From Clostridia bacterium (GTDB lineage Bacteria; Bacillota; Sulfobacillia; SLMV01), in NCBI GenBank assembly GCA_003551215.1, contig PUMD01000083.1, forward strand, positions 1 to 38,646: a stretch of 38,646 nt of DNA. Reading direction: 5' to 3'. A program made the translations under genes and the position numbers. Each line of letters starts with the position of its first letter. Within the stretch, counting starts at the first letter, position 1. The notes beneath the pieces are model-generated. The model was given only the letters and a program-made list of their open reading frames with translations. It was not told where the DNA came from and did no database searches. Of this stretch, positions 1 to 7,430 are shown piece after piece.

Positions 1-12
1 CCAGCCGGTCAG

Positions 13-41
13 TTGAAAGCATGAGCCAACGTTGCTACTAT
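13..41 (+). promoter_or_regulatory. Probable sigma-70 promoter for the arsR gene
   Basis: TTGAAA at 13-18 and TACTAT at 36-41 are separated by 17 bases, close to the sigma-A consensus. The -10 box runs into the palindrome at 40-59, so a repressor bound there would block polymerase. Assigned by pattern only. Confidence 0.55.
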
Positions 42-59
42 GTGAGCATATGCTCACAT
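40..59. promoter_or_regulatory. Perfect 20-bp palindrome, probable ArsR-family operator
   Basis: The sequence ATGTGAGCATATGCTCACAT is a perfect inverted repeat. It overlaps the -10 box and probable transcription start of the arsR-type gene at 89. ArsR/SmtB repressors typically bind palindromes of the TGA(N)nTCA type overlapping their own promoter, so autoregulation is the natural reading. The inducer cannot be told from the DNA. Confidence 0.65.
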
Positions 60-88
60 TGAAGCACGATTAGGCAAGGAGTCAGGCA

Positions 89-415
89 ATGGCGAAAGCT
101 GACGACAAATTGCAGGAGATGAAGGCGGAGATACTGGCCGCGGTGGGTCACCCGATTCGGCTCAGGGTCGTAGAGATGCTCGCCGACGGCGAGATGTGCG
201 TCTGCGACATAGCCGAGCGGCTCGGCGCGGAGCGATCCAACGTATCGCGGCATCTGGGCGTGCTCGCCCGCGCCGGTCTGCTGTCCGCCCGCAAGGAGGG
301 GCTGCGTGTGCTCTATCGGCTGCGGACGCCGTGCATTCTCGAGTTCCTGTCGTGCGTTACGCAGGTGCTGCGCGAGCGCCTGACGGATGAGCGAGAACTG
401 TTGCGGCGGCTTTGA
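89..415 (+). CDS. ArsR/SmtB-family metalloregulatory repressor
   Basis: A 108-residue winged-helix protein of usual ArsR length. The sensor-helix motif GEMCVCDI carries Cys37 and Cys39, the ELCVCDL-type arsenite/antimonite site of classical ArsR. A second cysteine pair (Cys82, Cys89) lies towards the C-terminus. The recognition helix is around NVSRHLGVLARAGL. The ATG at 89 follows AAGGAG (76-81) at good spacing. It presumably represses itself and the overlapping permease gene through the palindrome at 40-59. Codons are much richer in G+C than those beyond about 1300, hinting that this gene and the next half-gene have another origin. Family assignment is secure; arsenic specificity is inferred from the Cys motif and the ArsP-like neighbour. 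Confidence 0.88.
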   Translation: MAKADDKLQEMKAEILAAVGHPIRLRVVEMLADGEMCVCDIAERLGAERSNVSRHLGVLARAGLLSARKEGLRVLYRLRTPCILEFLSCVTQVLRERLTDERELLRRL

Positions 416-1628
416 GCCACCGGCGACGAGTGGCCCTATGAGCATACGCAAGGAATGGAAAAAGCTCGCCCTTCTGATGGTGGTCTTCCTGGGCGCCTAC
501 TGGCTGCCGGTGGGGTGGGCGCGGTTCCAGTCGGCAGTGATCGAATCGCTGCATCTGCTGCATTACTACGCCCGCGAGCACGTGCTGCTGTGCCTTATCC
601 CGGCGTTCTTCATAGCCGGGGCGATAAGTGTGTTCCTCTCGAAGGCGACGGTGATGAAGTACCTTGGCGCCGGGGCGAACAAGCTGCTTGCTTACTCCGT
701 GGCGTCGGTCAGCGGCGGCGTTCTGGCGGTGTGCTCGTGCACGGTGCTGCCGCTTTTCAGCGGGATATACCGCATGGGCGCCGGGCTGGGACCGGCAACG
801 ACGTTTCTGTATGCCGGACCGGCCATCAACGTGCTGGCGATCGTTCTGACCGCGGCGGTGCTCGGCCCGACGCTGGGCGTGGCGCGGGCGGTCGGGGCGG
901 TGGTGCTCGGCATCGTAATCGGCCTGTTGATGCACGTTCTGTTCCTCAAAGACGAGCGCAACCGCCAGGTAAGCAATTCGCAGGCGTTCGCCGCCGACGA
1001 GCCGCCGTCCCGGCCGTTATGGCAAAACGCCGTGTTGCTGGCGTCCATGGTGGGCGTGCTGGTCTTTGCCAACTGGACCGGCGCCGACGGCGCCGGCGGG
1101 GCCTGGGCGGCTGTGGCGTCGGCGAGGTGGCTGCTTGCGGGCCTCTCGGCGGCCGTGCTGGCAGGCGGGATAGTCGCCTGGCTGAACCTCGGCGAACTGC
1201 GCGACTGGCTGGCGGCGACCTGGGATTTCGCCGTGCAGATACTGCCGCTGCTGTTTGCGGGAGTGCTGATCGCCGGGCTGCTTCTGGTCGCGAACATGTA
1301 TATTCTGGTCATGCAGCGCCGCAAGGACATGGCGGTGCTGAAAGCGGTGGGCATGTCACCAGGGCAGGTTATGGGGCTCATCGTACTGGAGACCGCGATC
1401 ATTGCACTGATAGGGGCCCTGTTAGGCTTTGGAGCCGTAAGGTTGTGCGTCACTGGTGTACTGCTCATATCTGACGTGGGGGTTGGCGAAATAGGACTGC
1501 TTACCGTGCGCACGGGCGTTCAGGTGATTGGCGTCTCTTTGCTGCTGGCGTTAGTGTTCGGCAGTCTACCCGCGTACCAGGCGGTTAGGCAGACGACTAT
1601 GGAGGTGCTTCGCGATGTCGGAAACTGA
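387..1628 (+). CDS. Chimeric membrane protein: ArsP/DUF318 permease N-part joined to FtsX-type ABC permease C-part
   Basis: The 413-residue frame is continuous but joins two unrelated families. Residues 1 to about 298 look like an ArsP/SO_0444 (DUF318) permease: a CysCys N-terminus, VCSCTVLPLF with Cys116/Cys118, then GAGLGPATTFLYAGPAINVLA and further membrane segments. Normally a second DUF318 repeat would follow ILPLLFAGVLIAG. Instead, from about residue 300 (base 1270-1300), the protein becomes the C-terminal FtsX domain of a MacB-like permease (YILVMQRRKDMAVLKAVGMSPGQV, then three membrane helices ending in EVLRDVGN). Base composition changes at the same place. The ATG at 387 overlaps arsR by 29 bases; ATG 438 is an alternative. 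The 3' end overlaps the ABC ATPase gene by 14 bases, as expected of the native exporter operon. Neither half is complete, so function is doubtful. It may be a recombination product or an assembly error. Confidence 0.8.
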   Translation: MSENCCGGFEPPATSGPMSIRKEWKKLALLMVVFLGAYWLPVGWARFQSAVIESLHLLHYYAREHVLLCLIPAFFIAGAISVFLSKATVMKYLGAGANKLLAYSVASVSGGVLAVCSCTVLPLFSGIYRMGAGLGPATTFLYAGPAINVLAIVLTAAVLGPTLGVARAVGAVVLGIVIGLLMHVLFLKDERNRQVSNSQAFAADEPPSRPLWQNAVLLASMVGVLVFANWTGADGAGGAWAAVASARWLLAGLSAAVLAGGIVAWLNLGELRDWLAATWDFAVQILPLLFAGVLIAGLLLVANMYILVMQRRKDMAVLKAVGMSPGQVMGLIVLETAIIALIGALLGFGAVRLCVTGVLLISDVGVGEIGLLTVRTGVQVIGVSLLLALVFGSLPAYQAVRQTTMEVLRDVGN

Positions 1629-2316
1629 CGGCAATGATGTCATTATGACTGCAGAGAAGGTCAGCAAGATCTTTTTGGTTGGAGCGGGGGTGCGTGCGGT
1701 CGATGACCTGTCGATGCAGGTGAGGGAAGAGGAATTTCTTTTAGTCACAGGTCCTTCCGGCTGCGGAAAGAGCACTCTTTTAAGCCTTCTCGGGGGGCTT
1801 GACCGGCCCACGTATGGGGAGGTGACGCTGCGGCAGCAAAAATACAGCGATCTCAATGAAAACGGACTCGCCCAGCTTCGCCGCACAGAAATTGGGTTTG
1901 TTTTTCAGTTTTTCAACTTGCTCAACGATCTGACAGCAAAAGAGAACGTACAGCTGCCGATGCGTCTGATTGGCAAAGAGCTTGACTTTATGCAGGAGCG
2001 GTCCGAGATGCTGCTTTCTCAGGTCGGACTGCAGGACCGCATGGATCACTATCCTTTTGAGCTGTCCGGCGGAGAGCAGCAGAGGGTGGCGGTGGCCCGG
2101 GCGCTGGCCAACGAACCTGCGGTGGTGCTGGCTGACGAACCCACCGGCAACCTTGACAGTCGCAACAGCGCCGAAGTGATGAATATGTTTACCCGCCTGA
2201 ACAGGGAAACGGGTCAGACCTTCGTTGTTGTTTCTCATGATGAAACGGCCATTGATTATGCATCACGGATTCTGCACATGCGGGATGGGGCAATAGAGAA
2301 AGTGGAGGAGGGGTGA
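1615..2316 (+). CDS. ABC transporter ATPase, MacB/LolD type
   Basis: A 233-residue nucleotide-binding subunit, usual length for the LolD/MacB/FtsE group. Visible motifs are Walker A GPSGCGKST (about 46-54), Q-loop VFQFFNLLNDLTAKENV, signature LSGGEQQRVAVARAL, Walker B VVLADEPTGNLD and the switch His in VVVSHDE. It should power the FtsX-type permeases encoded on either side, the C-part of the upstream ORF and the gene at 2320. Such exporters act mechanically on periplasmic or surface substrates (lipoproteins, antibiotics, peptides), and the substrate cannot be told here. The ATG lies inside the end of the upstream frame, implying translational coupling. Confidence 0.92.
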   Translation: MSETDGNDVIMTAEKVSKIFLVGAGVRAVDDLSMQVREEEFLLVTGPSGCGKSTLLSLLGGLDRPTYGEVTLRQQKYSDLNENGLAQLRRTEIGFVFQFFNLLNDLTAKENVQLPMRLIGKELDFMQERSEMLLSQVGLQDRMDHYPFELSGGEQQRVAVARALANEPAVVLADEPTGNLDSRNSAEVMNMFTRLNRETGQTFVVVSHDETAIDYASRILHMRDGAIEKVEEG

Positions 2317-2319
2317 GCG

Positions 2320-3642
2320 GTGCGGAAAAGAAACGGGTCTGACGATTCGCCAGAAAAATCCGATTTCGTCTCAGCCCCGGAGATGCTGCTGCGGCCTGTC
2401 GTCCGCCTGGCAAAGACCTGGACTCGGGAAAACCTGCAGTTCGTCGGCAGCACGTGGAATAAGATGATGCCGTATTCGCTCAAAAGCATTCGTCACCGCA
2501 AGTGGCGGTCGGGCATGCTGGCCACCAGCGTGGCAGTGACCATTGTTGTATTCGTCCTTTTTACCTCCTTTTACAATGCTACAGAAACCGCATTCCGCGG
2601 CGAGGTGCAGGAGGTTCCCATGGTTGCTGATGTGGCTGCCTATTTTCCGTCCGGTTGGTCGGCAGAAGAGGTGCACCGGTTCAATTTCGCCCGTGATGCG
2701 GCCGCCTTTGATGTGGGGTACCGCGCCAAGATTTACAGTTCTTTCGGATACGAGTTTGTGATTGGTCTGGATGAAGGGGCCTTTGAGCCGAGAAGTTACC
2801 CCGATGGCCAGCGCGGTGATGCACATGTAACAGAGGGCATCGAGCTTATTTCCGGACGTTGGCCGCAGGACAGCAGCGAGGTAGTCCTGCCGGGTGGGGA
2901 GGCGGATTATCTGCCCGTACAGACGGGCGATGAGTTTGGCATTCAGTGGATTGACGGGGAACACCGACTTATGAAGCAGGAATACGAGATAGTTGGCTTT
3001 TTCGCAGTCGAGGATCCCCTCCTTGACCAGCCGATCACCCGACTGCCCGAAGAAGGCCAGGATCTTGGACCTTTCACCCTTCTGCAGGCGCCGCAGGAGG
3101 AAAGACATATTAGACCGGGGGGCAACCTGGCGCTGTTCCGGTCGGGAAACCCACAGGCTGTTGCTAGATGGATTCAGGAACGACATCCCGAAGTACAGGC
3201 GATAACTCCCATGAGGGGCCAGGAAATGGCTTCAGGATTATTCTGGCAGGTGTTCTCCGGCGGACGTCTGGTGGTGTTGCTGGTTATGGTGTTTTCAGCC
3301 CTGGGAGTTCTCAATGTTCTGCTGCTGAATTTTCTGGAGCGGAGAAGGGATATGGGCATATTCAAGGCGGAAGGCACTCTGAATAACGAGGTTCGGATCA
3401 TGCTCATGCAGGAAGGGTTCCTTATGGCCGTATTCGGTGTCACCGCAGGGGTGGTAATCAGCTGGATTCTGGTAACCGTACTCGATGCGTACACCCTGAC
3501 CCCATATCTGCTTTCACCCATTACACTGCTCATCGCAGCTGTGGCGGCCATTTCGGTCTTTTATCTGGGAGCGCTGGTTCCTGCCGGTATGGCTCAACGG
3601 ATGACGGTAAACGAGCTGCTTTACCGACGCAATATAGTGTGA
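2320..3642 (+). CDS. FtsX/MacB-type ABC transporter permease
   Basis: A 440-residue permease with GTG start after GGAGGAGGGG, three bases past the stop of the ATPase gene. Topology by eye: a charged cytoplasmic N-tail of about 60 residues, TM1 around WRSGMLATSVAVTIVVFVLF, a large extracytoplasmic domain (about 85-310), then three C-terminal helices starting at RLVVLLVMVFSALGVLNVLL. The loop ERRRDMGIFKAEGTLNNEV is the coupling segment typical of FtsX domains. It pairs with the ATPase at 1615 and presumably with the partner permease whose C-terminal end survives in 1300-1628, making a heteromeric exporter. Substrate unknown. The next gene has its own promoter, so this is probably the operon's last gene. 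Confidence 0.88.
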   Translation: MRKRNGSDDSPEKSDFVSAPEMLLRPVVRLAKTWTRENLQFVGSTWNKMMPYSLKSIRHRKWRSGMLATSVAVTIVVFVLFTSFYNATETAFRGEVQEVPMVADVAAYFPSGWSAEEVHRFNFARDAAAFDVGYRAKIYSSFGYEFVIGLDEGAFEPRSYPDGQRGDAHVTEGIELISGRWPQDSSEVVLPGGEADYLPVQTGDEFGIQWIDGEHRLMKQEYEIVGFFAVEDPLLDQPITRLPEEGQDLGPFTLLQAPQEERHIRPGGNLALFRSGNPQAVARWIQERHPEVQAITPMRGQEMASGLFWQVFSGGRLVVLLVMVFSALGVLNVLLLNFLERRRDMGIFKAEGTLNNEVRIMLMQEGFLMAVFGVTAGVVISWILVTVLDAYTLTPYLLSPITLLIAAVAAISVFYLGALVPAGMAQRMTVNELLYRRNIV

Positions 3643-3658
3643 TGCCGCCAGCGGTGTT

Positions 3659-3687
3659 TTGTGCAAGTCGAAATCGGTTGGTACAAT
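3659..3687 (+). promoter_or_regulatory. Probable promoter of the MutL-like gene cluster
   Basis: TTGTGC (3659-3664) and TACAAT (3682-3687) are 17 bases apart in the 87-base gap before the MutL-like gene. The -10 box matches five of six consensus bases. No structured leader such as a cobalamin riboswitch fits in the remaining 42 bases. Confidence 0.45.
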
Positions 3688-3729
3688 GGTTCACAGCAGG
3701 AATGTAAAAAATTGATAGGAGGTTTCGGT

Positions 3730-5580
3730 ATGGTTGCGGAGGACAACTTTAAATATGAAACCATACTGGCCGTGGATGTGGGCAGTACCACAACAAAAAC
3801 GGTCTTAATAGAAGAAGTTGATGGCGAGTACCGCCTGAGGGGGCGTGCTGAGGCCCCTACTACAGTAGAGGCTCCGCATGAGGATGTCACCATCGGGCTG
3901 CGGGATTCAATAAACCGCCTGCAGGACAGAATGTCGCGGCGTTTTCTGCGCGACGGAGATCTGATAATGTCCCGGGACGAAGATGGTGCGGGAGTAGATC
4001 TCATGGTTGGCACCAGCAGCGCCGGGGGAGGCCTGCAGATGATGTGCGTAGGTCTTGTTGATAAGCTGACTTCGGAGAGTGCGCAGAGAGCAGCGCTCGG
4101 TGCCGGCGCCATAGTAATGGATGTCATCTCGGCCAACGACGAGCGGACTGTGGTTGAGCGGGTGCAGCTTCTTCGGAATCAACGGCCGGATATGATTTTG
4201 CTGGCAGGGGGTACAGACGAAGGAAACGTATCCCATGCGGTTGCCCTCGCGGAGTATATTGCCGCAGCGGAGCCGCGTTCGCGTCTGGGGGAGGAGCACA
4301 GGGTTCCCGTAATATTCGCAGGCAACAAGAAGGCGCGGGACATGGTGAAAGAAATACTTGATGACAGCTTGGATGTCTACGTTACTGACAATATACGTCC
4401 AACACTGGAAGAAGAAAATCTGGATTCGGTTCGCGACGAAATTCACCGGCTGTTTCTCGACCATGTTATGGAGCATGCTCCGGGATACTCCACCCTGCTG
4501 CAGTGGGCCGACCGCAACGTGCAGCCTACTCCGACAGCGGTCGGCGATATGATGCGGCTTATGTCATCGGAGTACGGAGTGAACGTAATGGGGGTGGACA
4601 TAGGCGGAGCCACGACCGACGTATTCAGCGTAGTTGATGGAGCATTCAACCGGTCTGTCAGCGCCAATATCGGCATGAGCTACAGCCTGGCCAACGTTTT
4701 TGTGCAGTCAGGTGCCTCGGACATTTTGCGCTGGATTCCTGCCGAAGCTTCGGAGAAGAATCTGCGGGACTGGTTGTACAACAAAAGCATACGGCCCACT
4801 GGCCTCCCCATAACTACTGGGGAGCTGCTTATGGAGCAGGCTGTAGGAAGAGAGGCCCTACGTCTGGCCTTTGAGCAGCATCAAAGAGTTATAGTGGGTC
4901 TCAAGGGCCTCAAGCAGCAGGCCAGCTTTGATCGAGCTTTTGCTCAGGATACCAGCGGGGCCCCACTGGTTTTACCTGGCGAGATGGATGTTATCATAGG
5001 CAGCGGAGGGCTGTTATCTCACGCCCCACACCGCGCACAGTCAGCATTGATGCTTCTGGATGCTTTTTTGCCCGAGGGTATTGCTCGTCTATATGTAGAC
5101 AGCGTATTTATGATGCCGCACCTGGGAGCGCTGAGCCGTCTGGCTCCCGAGATAGCTCACGAAGTGTTCGTTCGCGACTGCCTGGTGCCTCTTGGTACGG
5201 TGATTGCCCCGTCTGGAGAGGGCGGCCTCGGTTCGGCTATGGCAGAGGTCCGCGCCGAGACTGAAGACGGAGAAGAATTCACTCGGGTTATCCGCAAGGG
5301 ACAGCTGGAAGTTATCCCGGTTACTGCTGAGCAGGCAGTGCATCTACAGGTGGCCCCTCGCAGGGGGTTTGATGTAGGTGAAGGTCCAGGAGTCCGAATA
5401 CGGGCGGACGTGCGCGGGGGCGAAGTTGGTTTGATTCTGGATGGACGCGGCCGACCTATAAGGTTTCCCCGGCGCCCAGGACAGCAGCGGGAGAAAGTGC
5501 GCGAGTGGCTCGTGGCCATGGGTGCTCATTCAGAAGAGCAGATAGACAAAGTCATTGGTTCGCAGGAGGTGGCAAGATGA
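3730..5580 (+). CDS. GlmL/MutL-family ASKHA ATPase-like protein (long form)
   Basis: 616 residues from ATG 3730, chosen because AGGAGG at 3717-3722 sits seven bases upstream; an in-frame GTG at 3661 has no such site. Actin/Hsp70-fold phosphate loops are clear: ILAVDVGSTTTKTVLIE near the start and GVDIGGATTDVFSVVDG near residue 290, with MILLAGGTDEGN between. This is the family annotated as 'glutamate mutase L', named from genes beside B12-dependent glutamate mutase or ornithine aminomutase and presumed to act as a chaperone or reactivator. It is not the mismatch-repair MutL. Proteins next to a mutase are shorter (roughly 460 residues); this one has a long C-terminal extension ending in a charged helix. 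No mutase or cobalamin gene is in the window, so its client is unknown. The stop overlaps the next start (ATGA), implying coupled translation. Confidence 0.85.
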   Translation: MVAEDNFKYETILAVDVGSTTTKTVLIEEVDGEYRLRGRAEAPTTVEAPHEDVTIGLRDSINRLQDRMSRRFLRDGDLIMSRDEDGAGVDLMVGTSSAGGGLQMMCVGLVDKLTSESAQRAALGAGAIVMDVISANDERTVVERVQLLRNQRPDMILLAGGTDEGNVSHAVALAEYIAAAEPRSRLGEEHRVPVIFAGNKKARDMVKEILDDSLDVYVTDNIRPTLEEENLDSVRDEIHRLFLDHVMEHAPGYSTLLQWADRNVQPTPTAVGDMMRLMSSEYGVNVMGVDIGGATTDVFSVVDGAFNRSVSANIGMSYSLANVFVQSGASDILRWIPAEASEKNLRDWLYNKSIRPTGLPITTGELLMEQAVGREALRLAFEQHQRVIVGLKGLKQQASFDRAFAQDTSGAPLVLPGEMDVIIGSGGLLSHAPHRAQSALMLLDAFLPEGIARLYVDSVFMMPHLGALSRLAPEIAHEVFVRDCLVPLGTVIAPSGEGGLGSAMAEVRAETEDGEEFTRVIRKGQLEVIPVTAEQAVHLQVAPRRGFDVGEGPGVRIRADVRGGEVGLILDGRGRPIRFPRRPGQQREKVREWLVAMGAHSEEQIDKVIGSQEVAR

Positions 5581-6935
5581 CCCCCGAACTGGAGTTTTCA
5601 CTGGTCAGCGACCGGATGCTCAGGCGCGACCGTATTCTACCGCTTCCTGGAGAGATTATGGTCGAGGAAGGTGAACGGGTCAGTCCAGACACCGTAGTGG
5701 CGCAAACGGAGTTTATACCGGGCGATCCTTACATTATTGACCTGAAATCCGAACTCGGTACAGGTAGTATGAGCATAGAGCAGGCTCGTGAGACCATTGT
5801 GGTCAAAGTCGGCCAGCGGGTAGCCGAAGGCGAAGTCGTGGCTCGTTCGGACGGTGGGCTGCTGAGCAGGAGGCGGGAAGCCTCTGCGCCCGTGGAAGGT
5901 GTTGTGGAGTATATTTCGGTCTCCCAGGGTCGGATATTGATAAGAGAGGATGCGCAGTCGGCGGATCCTGTGGTGGTGGTTAACGTGGCCCGCCAGCTTG
6001 ATGTGTGGCCGGCGATGGTTCGCATGTATATGCGCTTCAATGAAGGAGCGGAAGTCCAACAGGGAGCAGTACTGGCAGCCAGCCCCGGCGTGGGAGGCAT
6101 GGATTATGCCTACGCCCCCACCTCTGGTACTATCGAGAGAATAGATGCCCACAACGGGCTGGTCTATATAGTCAGACCCATGCAGGAGACACGCCTTACC
6201 GCGTATATTCCGGGGACTGTGGAGAAGATAATTGATGACAGTGGAGTGACGATTGCCGGCCCCTGCAAGGTCATAAGCGGAGTATTTGGCGTGGGCGGAG
6301 AGAATTTTGGAGAGATTATTGTGCTTGGGCAGCCCGGAGACGAATTTGATGCGCAGCTTCTGGGTGATGAGGTGACAGGGCGCGTGGTCGTCGTACCTGG
6401 ACACGCCGATGGAACAGCCCTGGCACGGGCGGAAGAACTGGGCGCAACCGGTTTCGTCACCGGCGGTTTGCATCAGATTGAGCTGGTAGACTTTTTGGGT
6501 TCGGAGATCAGCGCCGGATTCACAGGCGAAGAAGATATAGGAATGACAGTTATAATAACTGAAGGTTTTGGCCGCCTTTCCATGTCCAACCATCTGCTCC
6601 GCATATTGCAGCACTTCGAAGGACAGATGGTTTCGATCAACGGGCGTACTCAGGTGAGAGCGGGGGCCCAGAGACCGGAGATGGTCATCCCACTGGAGTC
6701 ACTGCCGGAAGACGCGCAGCGTGAAAGCGTAAAAGTCATCGAGGGTGATCCAAAACCGGGGCAGACTGTTCGCATAATATCTGAGCCGTACTTCGGTCAG
6801 TTCGGAACTATAGAGGAAGTGCTGCCGATAAGCGAACGGTACGAAACCGGCGCGGAGCTGCCCTCTGTGCGGATCAGCCTGTCAGATGGCAGGAAGATTG
6901 TGGTGCCGATTGCCAATGTGGAGACGTTCGAATAA
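5577..6935 (+). CDS. Conserved uncharacterised protein with repeated barrel-sandwich-like segments and a KOW motif
   Basis: 452 residues from ATG 5577, which overlaps the previous stop and follows GGAGGTGG; an in-frame ATG at 5505 would add a poorly placed extension. I know no assigned function. The N-terminal half holds several similar stretches of the pattern G-x-x-V-x-x-G-x-V-V-A followed by a P-x-x-G-x-V-x-x-I turn (for example EEGERVSPDTVVAQ, VGQRVAEGEVVARS with APVEGVVEYI, and NEGAEVQQGAVLAA with APTSGTIERI). These resemble biotinyl/lipoyl-type barrel-sandwich hybrids. There is no lipoylation or biotinylation Lys motif. The middle is Gly-rich and Rossmann-like (VVVVPGHADGTALARAEELGATGFV). 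A KOW-like motif, KPGQTVRIISEPYFGQFGTI, lies at about 393-412. No signal peptide or membrane segment, so cytoplasmic. Its tight coupling to the ASKHA gene suggests a partner role. Confidence 0.7.
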   Translation: MTPELEFSLVSDRMLRRDRILPLPGEIMVEEGERVSPDTVVAQTEFIPGDPYIIDLKSELGTGSMSIEQARETIVVKVGQRVAEGEVVARSDGGLLSRRREASAPVEGVVEYISVSQGRILIREDAQSADPVVVVNVARQLDVWPAMVRMYMRFNEGAEVQQGAVLAASPGVGGMDYAYAPTSGTIERIDAHNGLVYIVRPMQETRLTAYIPGTVEKIIDDSGVTIAGPCKVISGVFGVGGENFGEIIVLGQPGDEFDAQLLGDEVTGRVVVVPGHADGTALARAEELGATGFVTGGLHQIELVDFLGSEISAGFTGEEDIGMTVIITEGFGRLSMSNHLLRILQHFEGQMVSINGRTQVRAGAQRPEMVIPLESLPEDAQRESVKVIEGDPKPGQTVRIISEPYFGQFGTIEEVLPISERYETGAELPSVRISLSDGRKIVVPIANVETFE

Positions 6936-6983
6936 GCCAACTCTCGCCCCTTAGGAGGAAAATGACATCGAAAGGGGGTCCTC

Positions 6984-7430
6984 ATGGACCGGGTGAGAAG
7001 GTATACTCTGCTTGCAGCCATTTTGCTGGCCGCCGGTCAGATCAGCGCCTGGCTTCTGGACAGCGTTGCACCGGATTTCCCTCATTTCATGCGCTTTTTG
7101 GTCTTTTTGTTTGGTGTGAAGCTGCTGGGAGATATCGTGTACTTCGCCTTATGGCCGCAGCGTCGTGAATGGGTAAATCCCCTGTTTTACCTGTGGGAAG
7201 ATTTTTTCGACTACATTCGCGTGGGTTTCCCGGTGGCAGTTGCTCAACGACTGGTTGAAACAACGGTGTATCCACCGTATGTGTACGAGGCACCTCCTGC
7301 TACGGTAACACACATTCTACTGGCAGGACCTTACGTGGCAGTGGTAGCATATATGGTTAACCGGTGGCTGCGCGAGGAAGTGGGAGAACACTCGTACAGC
7401 CAGGCTCGTCAGTTTTTGCATCTACCTTAA
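6984..7430 (+). CDS. Small uncharacterised integral membrane protein
   Basis: 148 residues, ATG at 6984 preceded by AAGGGGGT. By eye there are three to four hydrophobic segments: about 8-27 (YTLLAAILLAAGQISAWLL), 35-60 (FMRFLVFLFGVKLLGDIVYFAL), a weaker amphipathic stretch near 75-95, and 108-126 (ILLAGPYVAVVAYMVNRWL). A conserved-looking loop, PQRREWVNPLFYLWEDFFDYIRVG, joins the second and third. I recognise no family. It is 48 bases downstream of the KOW protein, on the same strand and before a hairpin, so it is probably the third member of the MutL-like operon and may anchor it at the membrane (inference). An overlapping frame starting at 6962 has its AGGAGG only three bases from the start codon and reads like a shadow. 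Confidence 0.7.
   Translation: MDRVRRYTLLAAILLAAGQISAWLLDSVAPDFPHFMRFLVFLFGVKLLGDIVYFALWPQRREWVNPLFYLWEDFFDYIRVGFPVAVAQRLVETTVYPPYVYEAPPATVTHILLAGPYVAVVAYMVNRWLREEVGEHSYSQARQFLHLP

Noticed and set aside
692..1513. Long minus-strand frame (273 codons) under the permease fusion
   Set aside because: Low-complexity Ser/Thr/Pro/Ala-rich product with no motif, a shadow of the G+C-rich membrane protein gene on the + strand.
3643..3729. Possible cobalamin riboswitch before the MutL-like gene
   Set aside because: The gap is 87 bases and already holds the promoter; there is no B12-box-like sequence.
6962..7168. Frame starting just after AGGAGG ahead of the small membrane protein
   Set aside because: Its start is only three bases from the AGGAGG, the product has no membrane or domain pattern, and the frame at 6984 has a properly spaced AAGGGGGT and coherent hydrophobic segments.
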